64,000 bases of DNA from an uncultured Methanobrevibacter sp. (GTDB taxonomy: Archaea; Methanobacteriota; Methanobacteria; Methanobacteriales; Methanobacteriaceae), in assembly GCF_902769175.1 (NCBI RefSeq), contig NZ_CACXNW010000006.1, positions 55,875-119,874 of the forward strand, in the 5' to 3' direction. Below the pieces are notes generated by a model. It ran no database searches, had not been told where the DNA came from, and worked only from the letters and a program-made list of their open reading frames with translations. The translations under genes and the position numbers were made by a program. Numbering within the stretch: the stretch's first letter is position 1; each line of letters opens with the position of its first letter. Positions 37,612 to 45,323 of the stretch are shown here, piece after piece.

Positions 37612-37648
37612 ATATATAATTATTTTGGCATGTAAGTACATACATGCA
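37612..37648 (-). promoter_or_regulatory. Adhesin-type promoter (variant dyad plus TATA)
   Basis: On the minus strand TGCATGTATGTACTTACA (37648-37631) matches the dyad at 291 in 15 of 18 positions and ends 12 bases before TTATATAT (37619-37612). The adhesin-like gene starts about 140 bases downstream at 37471. The bases before the TATA box (CCAAAATAA) also resemble those of the 291 promoter. From 37649 to 37930 no gene is visible. Confidence 0.6.
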
Positions 37649-37930
37649 TCTTAAATTAAAAAATAAAGGATTTTATGCATTTATAAAATAAAATAACCAA
37701 TTATTAGTGGAAAAATAAAAAAATAGATGAATATAATATAAAAATCTGAAGAAATAGCTATAATATTCAATTAAAACAGAAAAAAATATTGGCTATATTT
37801 AGAAAAATATCCTCTACAATAGAAAAAAAGATTTAAATTTGTTAAAGATGAAAATAAAATAAAAAAATCTAGAGAATATATAAGACTCAAATTAAATAAA
37901 GCAAAAAAGAAAGAGAATAGAAGACTCTAA

Positions 37931-38872
37931 TTAGAGTGCTTCATTAACCATATCCTTTAATATTTCAATCAATATGTCATCATCACAGATTGGGTCTGGA
38001 TAAAGGATTTCCCCTTCAAATTCCATTTTAATATCATCATTTCCATGATGATGGTGATGATGTCCGTGAGAGTGACTGTGGCCGTGATCGTGGTCATGGC
38101 TGTGTCCATGATGGTGATGGTGATGTCCGTTTACATCATCTTCAATAAGGCCTAAGATTGTTGGAATGTCTCTTGTAGTGTGTGCACCAGGAGCAATGAA
38201 TACAGGTACAACAACCAATCTGTCAACTTCGTTTTCATTTACAAGCTTGTTGATTGAAGTAGGGATATTAGGTTCTACAAGTTCCATAAATCCAAAGTCA
38301 CATGGATAATCTGTTTGAGCTTCAAATTGACCAAACAAGTCTGTGATAAATTCCTTGCTGTAATTTAATCTGCTTCCGTGAACCACAAGCAAAACGCCAG
38401 TCTTTGCATCATCTCCAAGTTCAGATTCATCAATTGCAGTGGAAATCTTTTTGTTTATGATGTCTAAAAGCTTTGGATTAGGACCGATAGGACCAATCAA
38501 ATCAATTTTTCCATCAAAATCAACTTCCTGAAGACCATGTAGGTAATGACCTTCTGGATAGATTCCATCAGGCTGTCTTGGATCTGTCTCTTTAGGTTCA
38601 AGACCAAGAATGATTGGAATGTCAATGTTGGTGTGGATTCCAGCAGCTAAAAATACAGGAACAGCTATGATTCTTTTCAAATCAGAATTGCGTTCCTTTA
38701 GGACATCAATAGCTTCAGGCAAGTTTGGATGAGCAACTTTCATATATCCAACTTCAGCATCGAATTCTGTATTTTCCTTAAACTTAGCGCATATATTTTT
38801 AAACACTTCTTCTGCATATGGGAGAGTACTTCCATGACTTAATAACAATACAGCAGTATCTTCATAACTCAT
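37931..38872 (-). CDS. cfbA: Two-domain CfbA/CbiX-type chelatase with His-rich loop
   Basis: About 313 residues with two CbiX-like domains. Domain 1 has VLLLSHGSTLPYAEE and FLAAGIHTNIDIP; domain 2 has VLLVVHGSRLNYSKE and FIAPGAHTTRDIP. Each holds the metal-handling His pair. After domain 2 comes a stretch of about 30 residues that is mostly His with Gly, Asp and Ser (HHHHHHGHSHDHDHGHSH is part of it), typical of nickel or cobalt storage. In methanogens CfbA puts nickel into sirohydrochlorin on the way to coenzyme F430. Many archaeal CfbA proteins are a single short domain, so this is a long form. ATG 38872 follows GTGATTATT. Confidence 0.85.
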   Translation of the reverse strand: MSYEDTAVLLLSHGSTLPYAEEVFKNICAKFKENTEFDAEVGYMKVAHPNLPEAIDVLKERNSDLKRIIAVPVFLAAGIHTNIDIPIILGLEPKETDPRQPDGIYPEGHYLHGLQEVDFDGKIDLIGPIGPNPKLLDIINKKISTAIDESELGDDAKTGVLLVVHGSRLNYSKEFITDLFGQFEAQTDYPCDFGFMELVEPNIPTSINKLVNENEVDRLVVVPVFIAPGAHTTRDIPTILGLIEDDVNGHHHHHHGHSHDHDHGHSHSHGHHHHHHGNDDIKMEFEGEILYPDPICDDDILIEILKDMVNEAL

Positions 38873-39173
38873 AATAATCACATATACATATTACTGATTT
38901 TCCTCATTTTTAGGAAAGGATAAATTTAATTGAATAAACATTAAATATTGAAAATCTTAATAAATTTTTCTTAAATAATTTTATACTATAAATTATAGCT
39001 TTATAGTTTATAAACTTTGTTAATAATCATTAAAATTATTTTTAAATCGATTTAAAAGTAATAAAATTTTAATAAAAATACTAAAAAAAGTATTACTCAA
39101 GATTTATAAAAAATAAAATAGCTAAAAAAGCTATTTTAAAAGATTTATTTGAATCCAATGGACATTAAAAATA

Positions 39174-39572
39174 TTATTTAACTACTTTAAACTTGAATCC
39201 ATATGAGATTACGCCATCAGGGCCATCTTCACGGATTTTTCTAAAGACCATTTCAACTGGGTCTCCGATTTGAATATCATCAACATCAGCGTCAACGATT
39301 TGTGCAGTTACCTTTGCACCTTCATCAAGTTCAATGATAGCTACAGCATATGGAGCTATTTTCTTAAAATCAGAAGTAGGAGTTCTAATTACAGAATATG
39401 TAAATATTTTTCCTTTTCCAGAAAATTGAATATCTTCAATGTTTCCTTTTCTTCTACAATCAGGACAGATTACTCTTTGTGGGAAAAATACTTGTCCACA
39501 ATTTGTACATTTGGATCCAACAAGGTTATATCTTTGTTGGATATGACGCCATGTTCTTACAGTATCAGACAT
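39174..39572 (-). CDS. DUF35 OB-fold/zinc-ribbon protein, probable thiolase-HMG-CoA synthase scaffold
   Basis: 132 residues. A rubredoxin-like zinc ribbon (CTNCGQVFFPQRVICPDC, about 22-39) is followed by an OB fold (GKIFTYSVIRTPTSDFKKIAPYAVAIIELDEG in part, VTAQIVD, IGDPVEMVFR). In methanogens such a protein bridges acetoacetyl-CoA thiolase and HMG-CoA synthase in one complex at the start of the mevalonate pathway. Those partner genes usually sit next to it but are not in view here; the gaps on both sides (38873-39173 and 39573-39983) are AT-rich and empty. ATG 39572 follows GAGGAATTTA. Full length. Confidence 0.85.
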   Translation of the reverse strand: MSDTVRTWRHIQQRYNLVGSKCTNCGQVFFPQRVICPDCRRKGNIEDIQFSGKGKIFTYSVIRTPTSDFKKIAPYAVAIIELDEGAKVTAQIVDADVDDIQIGDPVEMVFRKIREDGPDGVISYGFKFKVVK

Positions 39573-39983
39573 TAAATTCCTCCAATATAAGCATTAATAA
39601 GTATGATTTCAATAAATTTTAAACTGTTTGCAAACTTTTAGCAAGATTGAATTTTTAAACTAGTTTTTATTTATTTTTAATTTTTTTTAGTTAATAAATA
39701 TTATCTTTATTTATAACAATAATCTATTTATAATTCATCTATAATAAAGTTTTAAGTATTTTGCTTGCCCAATGAAGATTTTTTATATTGAATTATTAAT
39801 AAAAAAGTTAAAAAATATCTTGTGAAAATATAATTTACATTCTTTTTGGCATATCCTAATTATGTTGAAAAATTATAATTAAATAATGAAATTACAATCG
39901 TTTAATCAAATTATAATCACTTAAACAAATTATAATTAAAATTTAGTAAGTTTTAAATATTATTTTGAATAATAAAGCAATCA

Positions 39984-41027
39984 ATGAAGATTAAATATAA
40001 AAATAAGAAAAATAAGGAAAATAAAAATTATAGAAAAAATGACTTTTTATATGATGAAAAGGCTAATTTTTCAATAATAATAAGCGGCCTTCTTCTAATC
40101 AGCTTCCTATTGCTTTCAATAATCCTTCTAAACACAGCTATTGAAGAAAGAGAGGAAAACCAGGAAATCATATCCACAAGTCAGTACCAATACATAATGA
40201 AAGACTATATAAGAAATCTTCCCCTTATAGAACGTGAAGGGTTGGAAGAACTTAGCGAAGAAGTTATAAAGAATAAAAGAGCATGTCATGATTCTAAAAG
40301 TGATTTAAAGGAACTGATTGATGAAAAATTGCGTTTGAAGAATCAAGAATACTATGATAACTATAATATCAGGATAAACTCTTCCCTAATAGCTATTGAG
40401 AATACATCGAACCCTTTTTCTTACAAATTCAATACATATATTTCAAGTGTAAAAGGGGATTATTCATTTGATAATGTCATATCATCTGATGTGGATTGCA
40501 TTGGATTGAAGGATCCTGTTCCTCTTCTTTTCTGTAAAGGATATCATGGCCTTAGCCATAATGATACAAGCTATAGCTATGGAGATTCATTGTCTGAATT
40601 CCTAAAAAGACAAGGAGTTGAGAACTATTCCTGTTATATCAATGCAAGCTCTCCTTTCATAGTAAGGAAATGTCTATTTGACCCTTATACCCATCATGGA
40701 GATGATAATGGAAAGATAATGAAGAACTGCAGAGACAATGGATACTATCATGAAAGCAGAGATGGAGCATGCTATCTATGTAGGCTTGAAGGAAAAAGCG
40801 GATGTGAACACTATGGCTTTGAAACATTCATCAATCCTCAAAGGACAAATGAAACCGGACTTGTTTCAGCCTGTGGAAGTGACCATGTAATATTCAGTGA
40901 TGATGTCTATCCTGGAGTTGAGGTGATTTATAATAATGAAAGCTCCAATGATGTAGATGGGCCTTATGAGATTTTATATCTTGACCCAAATGGACATAAG
41001 GTAAAGTATGGAATGAGTGATTTTTAG
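39984..41027 (+). CDS. Pilin-like membrane-anchored surface protein, unknown
   Basis: 347 residues. A very basic N-terminus (about 1-30, Lys/Asn-rich) leads into one hydrophobic helix (FSIIISGLLLISFLLLSIILL), then a long polar domain of about 290 residues. The polar part is rich in Asn, Asp and Ser and carries at least nine cysteines, including CYLCRLEGKSGC. This is the layout of archaeal type IV pilin-like or other N-anchored surface proteins, but no family is certain. No ribosome site before ATG 39984 and a TTTAAATATTA box about 30 bases upstream suggest a leaderless transcript. The next gene starts 8 bases after the stop. Confidence 0.6.
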   Translation: MKIKYKNKKNKENKNYRKNDFLYDEKANFSIIISGLLLISFLLLSIILLNTAIEEREENQEIISTSQYQYIMKDYIRNLPLIEREGLEELSEEVIKNKRACHDSKSDLKELIDEKLRLKNQEYYDNYNIRINSSLIAIENTSNPFSYKFNTYISSVKGDYSFDNVISSDVDCIGLKDPVPLLFCKGYHGLSHNDTSYSYGDSLSEFLKRQGVENYSCYINASSPFIVRKCLFDPYTHHGDDNGKIMKNCRDNGYYHESRDGACYLCRLEGKSGCEHYGFETFINPQRTNETGLVSACGSDHVIFSDDVYPGVEVIYNNESSNDVDGPYEILYLDPNGHKVKYGMSDF

Positions 41028-41035
41028 GTGATTTA

Positions 41036-42112
41036 ATGAAAATAATTGATTCATTCATAAAAGACAATGATGGCCTATTGCACTCAACTGAACTTCTACT
41101 GTCAATCATAATTCTTGTATTCATAATAGGAACAATAGCTAACCTAAGTGATGAATTAAATGAAAAGATGCTAAGTAAAGAGGAATTATCATCACTTGAA
41201 AACATTGCAATAGCTACAAGCGATTATCTATTGAACAATCCGGGAAATCCAGAGCATTGGGAAAGGGATGAGGGATTGGATAATGGAATTGTATCTCGTA
41301 ATATCATTCCTGGCCTTGCCATAAAGAAAAAAAACATAGGCAATGGTGAATTTTACGATGAAAGTGGAAATGATGAAATGATAATGTCAAATGCAATATC
41401 CTACAATAAGCTGATGAAGATTAAAAACAATTACGATGATTTGATAGATAGGAATATTCTTAATGGCAGCTTTAAAAGTTCAATGGCTCTTTATCCATTA
41501 AACTGCAAAATAGGGCCTATTAAAATGGGAGATGATTTAGGTGTCAATGATAATGTCAATGATAATGACATTGCAACTGTAAATAGAAGAGTCCAATGTG
41601 ACTTCTATTCAAGCTTTGTAGTGTATAGATTTAATGATTTAGAGCTTTTTGGTGATGATTATGAAAGAGATGAAATATGCAATCATGATACAAATCCCAA
41701 TTTGACAAACCATAGCAATGATGGAAGGTCCCTTTGGCTATGCAAGAACTTTAGAGTATATAAAAAATCATTGGAAGACTATAATTATTACCTGATTAGT
41801 GATGAATCTGTAAAATACGGCAATTTTTATTGGATATTGGAAAGCCTTAATAGGACAAATGACAATAAGGAAAGGCTAAATAGGGAAGTGATTGATTTGA
41901 ATCCATTCTTTGAAGAGGATTTATCAAATTCTTCAAATAAAATCTATTCCATTCACTTTAATGTGGAAAAAGATAAGAAAGAGGATTTTAGAACGGTTTT
42001 AGTAGCTATTCCAAAGAATATGACTAATGATCTAATAGCTGATGATGAGTTAAAGTATGATTATTTCAATAGTCAGAATGTTGAATTTTTATTAAAGATG
42101 GCTTATAAATGA
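41036..42112 (+). CDS. Pilin-like membrane-anchored surface protein, unknown
   Basis: 358 residues with an N-terminal DGLLHSTELLLSIIILVFII. A Gly, a Ser and a Glu sit just before a hydrophobic helix, as in class III (pilin/archaellin) signal peptides cut before the helix. The rest is a polar, Asn/Asp-rich domain with a few cysteines. AGGTGATTTA overlaps the preceding stop and serves ATG 41036, so the two genes form one operon. Both may be minor pilins or pilus-associated proteins; this is inference from layout alone. No ATPase or prepilin peptidase is nearby. Confidence 0.6.
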   Translation: MKIIDSFIKDNDGLLHSTELLLSIIILVFIIGTIANLSDELNEKMLSKEELSSLENIAIATSDYLLNNPGNPEHWERDEGLDNGIVSRNIIPGLAIKKKNIGNGEFYDESGNDEMIMSNAISYNKLMKIKNNYDDLIDRNILNGSFKSSMALYPLNCKIGPIKMGDDLGVNDNVNDNDIATVNRRVQCDFYSSFVVYRFNDLELFGDDYERDEICNHDTNPNLTNHSNDGRSLWLCKNFRVYKKSLEDYNYYLISDESVKYGNFYWILESLNRTNDNKERLNREVIDLNPFFEEDLSNSSNKIYSIHFNVEKDKKEDFRTVLVAIPKNMTNDLIADDELKYDYFNSQNVEFLLKMAYK

Positions 42113-42179
42113 TTCAAAGCCTAAAATATTGATTTTTTATAATAAATAGCTAAAAATAAATAATTATGGCCTTTAGGAA

Positions 42180-42422
42180 GGAAGAAATAAAAAATAACTA
42201 AAAAAAGAAATAATACATCCCCTATTTAGAAATAAAATAATAAAAAAATAACTAAAAAAAGAAATAATACATCCCCTATTTAGAAATAAAATAATAAAAA
42301 AATAACTAAAAAAAGAAAATACGGCCTGTTAAGAAATAAAATAATAAAAAAATAACTAAAAAAAGAAAATACGGCCTGTTAAGAAATAAAATAATAAAAA
42401 ATAGCTAAAAAAAGAAATAAAA
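42180..42422. repeat. Tandem repeat of about 52-58 bp, five copies in two versions
   Basis: Copies of AAATAACTAAAAAAAGAAA start near 42190, 42247, 42301, 42352 and 42400. Between them stands either TAATACATCCCCTATTTAG (first two) or ATACGGCCTGTTAAG (next two), so the order is A-A-B-B. The array fills the gap between convergent genes. Confidence 0.9.
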
Positions 42423-42432
42423 AGGAGAAATT

Positions 42433-43815
42433 TTAGTCATAATGGTATTTTGAGTAGAATAATAATATCATTGCAGATAATGTTAAAACTGTAGCTATCG
42501 CCATCATAATATGTGAAGATTTTATTAATCCGCTTACATTGCTGCTATTAATAACTTCATTACCTATGAATAAAACACAAATTACATTATAGATAGCTAA
42601 ACTGACTGTCTTACCAACTTCCTTACTGGATGTTAAGAGAGATGAAGCATCTCCTAAATCCTCTTTAGACACAGATGTGAGAACAAACTTATTGTTTGGC
42701 GGTGAGAAGAGACCATGGCCTAATCCTTGAACAATCATAACAATAAGCAACACATATGGTGGCAATAAATCAATGAAGCATAGGGCAAGAATGACAAAGA
42801 ACAATATTACCATTGCTGTTCCTGCTAAAACCCTATTATCATATTTATCTGCTAATTTTCCACCAGTAGGTGAAATTAAAACCATTACAATAGGAGTGAT
42901 AAGAAGTATCATACCTGCAATTCTTGAATCGTATCCTAAAACGTATTGTAAATGGAAGTTAAGAATGTATGTAGCAATGAAAGTAATGAAATATGTAACG
43001 AAAGCTGCATAATTTCCAATCACATATTTGCCATCCTTAAAGAGATTCAAATTGAAAATTGCATTAGAACTGTTTTTTTCAACCATAATGAAAATGGCAA
43101 TAGCGATTATGCTGAAAACTAAAAGATAAGATCCCCAAGTTGTAATCTCATTCAATCCTATCATAAACATAGCCATTATCAGCATATACATGATTGAACC
43201 TTTTACATTAATAGGTCTTGGGTCAGATTTAAAGTCGCCATCGAGTCTAGACAACAATATCAATTCAATGATAAATACTAAAACCAATAGGACAAAGAGT
43301 ATTCTCCAAGATAAATAATAAACTATAAAACCTGAAATGGTTGGAGCGGAAGTCATCCCAATATATCCGCAAGATCCTACAATACCTAATGCCTTTCCAA
43401 GATTATTTTCAGAAATCTGATTCACTACAAACATGTAAATACTGATAAGGAGTATTCCAACTGCAAACCCTTGAATGATTCTTGAAAAAATTAGGAAAAC
43501 GATATCGAAAGAAAGTGCAGACATTGCCAACCCAACCTCTAGAATCAGTACCCCATAAATGGTAAATCGCTTAACTCCATACTGGGAAATAACTCTAGAT
43601 ATTGGAACTGAAACTGCAATCAATGCAATCAAATAAGAAATAGTAATCCAATTTGCAAGTTCAATGGTTAAATGTAAATCATTGGAAATCAAAGGAATTG
43701 CTACTTGAAGCATGCTTCCAATAAAGGAAGTTGTAAATTGAATTAATGCTGCAATTACAATAACCAGCAAATCCTTTTTAGTAAATTGCAAATGAGATTT
43801 TAAACTTAATGCCAT
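42433..43815 (-). CDS. MFS drug-efflux-type transporter (DHA2, 14 spans)
   Basis: About 460 residues. Fourteen hydrophobic segments and the motifs PLISNDLHLTIELANWITISYLI, VPISRVISQYGVKRF (motif A) and GIVGSCGYIGMTSAPTISG (motif C of drug antiporters) place it with EmrB/QacA proton-coupled exporters. The substrate is unknown. The upstream frame to 43881 is probably leader: ATG 43815 is preceded by a TATA-like TTTATAATTA and has no ribosome site, which points to a leaderless start. It converges on the pilin-like pair, with a five-copy repeat between. Confidence 0.85.
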   Translation of the reverse strand: MALSLKSHLQFTKKDLLVIVIAALIQFTTSFIGSMLQVAIPLISNDLHLTIELANWITISYLIALIAVSVPISRVISQYGVKRFTIYGVLILEVGLAMSALSFDIVFLIFSRIIQGFAVGILLISIYMFVVNQISENNLGKALGIVGSCGYIGMTSAPTISGFIVYYLSWRILFVLLVLVFIIELILLSRLDGDFKSDPRPINVKGSIMYMLIMAMFMIGLNEITTWGSYLLVFSIIAIAIFIMVEKNSSNAIFNLNLFKDGKYVIGNYAAFVTYFITFIATYILNFHLQYVLGYDSRIAGMILLITPIVMVLISPTGGKLADKYDNRVLAGTAMVILFFVILALCFIDLLPPYVLLIVMIVQGLGHGLFSPPNNKFVLTSVSKEDLGDASSLLTSSKEVGKTVSLAIYNVICVLFIGNEVINSSNVSGLIKSSHIMMAIATVLTLSAMILLFYSKYHYD

Positions 43816-44078
43816 GAATAATTTTATTGATTTAATTATAAATAAAACTTTTGAAATGTGATTGCAAAAATAATGTTTCAATGCTGATTAGACCAATTTG
43901 CTTGATAAAAATAAGAAAACAATTATACAATTATTCTGAATAATATTCAATCGATTTAAGTATTGAATTTAATAAAAAAATGCAATAGAATAGAGATATA
44001 AATATCCTAAAAGAATAAAAAAAGAAAAAATATTCTATCTTAACTAAAAAAAAGGAAAAGGAATAAAAATAAATTATC

Positions 44079-44600
44079 CTAAATATATTGGCCGCAATCT
44101 ATTTGATAAACCTGACCAGTAATATTGTTTGCTTGATCGCTTGCCAAAAACAAAACCAGATTTGCAACTTCTATAGGCTCTGACAATTTCTTGATAAAGC
44201 ATTCATCAAGAATCTTCCTTTTCATGGCTTCATCTATATTGGCATGACGTTCAGTGTTGATAAAGCCTGGAGCTATGACATTGGCAGTAACATTATAAGG
44301 ACCTAATTCCTTAGCAATGGATTTTGTAAGACCAATCATCCCTGCCTTTGCAGAGGAATATGCTAAGTTACCTTCTCTACCTCTCAAACCATTGATTGAA
44401 CCAATGTTGATAATTTTTCCAGACCTATTTTTCTTAAAGACCTTTGAAACTTCATTTGAAAAATTAAAGCAGGAGTATAAAACATTTCTGACTGTGAAAT
44501 CCCAGTCCTCAGGAGTAAGTTCACCAATAAATCCATATCGGAATCTTGAAGCATTGTTGATTAAGACATCTATAGTCAAAACAACTTTCTTATTGGACAT
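44079..44600 (-). pseudogene. Short-chain dehydrogenase (FabG-like) with internal deletion
   Basis: The frame begins MSNKKVVLTI, like a normal SDR start (VVLITG), then jumps straight to IDVLINNAS, which in SDRs lies about 75 residues later. The glycine-rich TGxxxGIG nucleotide loop and the first two Rossmann strands are gone. The remainder is well kept: IINIGSINGL (catalytic Ser), YSSAKAGMIGL (Tyr and Lys), NVIAPGFINTE and GQVYQIDCGQYI. At 173 residues against about 245 it can hardly bind NAD(P), so it is taken as a pseudogene made by an in-frame deletion. No ribosome site is evident before ATG 44600. Confidence 0.8.
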
Positions 44601-44826
44601 AATCTTACACCTTTAACATTTGGTCATATTTTAAATATCAATATCCTCTTTAATTTTTTCATTTCTTCCATATAATATTTTTTAAATTATGGTTAATAAA
44701 ATGTTTTATAAATTTGAACCATTTGATGTTAAATTCCTTATTATTTTATCATCCCAAAAAACAAAAACTTTTTATATGACAATGATAAAATCATTATACA
44801 TATATTCAACTATATAGGATGATATT

Positions 44827-44973
44827 ATGAAATTAGATGCTATAATAGGAATGATATTCGTAGCGATATTAATAGTTGCAGGACTTTTAAAACATAAATC
44901 TGCAGTTGATTTAGAAAAGGAAAAGGATCTAAAAGAATTGCACAGCTTAAGTGATCTGTTCCATATTCATTAA
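44827..44973 (+). CDS. Small single-span membrane protein (48 residues)
   Basis: ATG 44827 follows GGATGATATT, with a TATA-like TATACATATA near 44796. The product has one membrane helix (IIGMIFVAILIVAGLL) and a charged tail (DLEKEKDLKELHSLSD). No family is recognised. Its own promoter, ribosome site and amino-acid make-up speak for a real gene. Confidence 0.55.
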   Translation: MKLDAIIGMIFVAILIVAGLLKHKSAVDLEKEKDLKELHSLSDLFHIH

Positions 44974-45159
44974 TTCAGTTAGGATGCTGATTAATTGAGA
45001 TTATAAAAATCCATTACTATTTTTAAAAAAAGAATCTCAAGAAATCAGATTCCATACACTTCTATTTTTTTATGCAATTATCTAAAAAAGATATACACAT
45101 TTAACTTTTAAAAAAAATAAGATATGCTAACACATATAAACTATTTAAAAAAAACATCT

Positions 45160-45291
45160 CAAGAGACACTAAAACTAGCTGATTTTAAAAAAACAAATAA
45201 TCGCAAGAGACACTAAAACTAGCTGATTTTAAAAAAACAAATAATCGCAAGAGACACTAAAACTAGCTGATTTTAAAAAAACAATATCTCA
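45160..45291. repeat. 44-bp tandem repeat, three copies
   Basis: CAAGAGACACTAAAACTAGC plus TGATTTTAAAAAAACAAATAATCG starts at 45160, 45204 and 45248, with no more than one or two differences. Related CTCAAGA sequences flank it on both sides. The gap 44974-45323 holds nothing else. Confidence 0.95.
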
Positions 45292-45323
45292 AGAGATTTA
45301 AACATATATTCTAATTTTAAAGA

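Noticed and set aside
42180..42422. Possible CRISPR array
   Set aside because: Neighbouring units are alike over their whole length, with no unique spacers and no cas genes; it is a simple tandem repeat.
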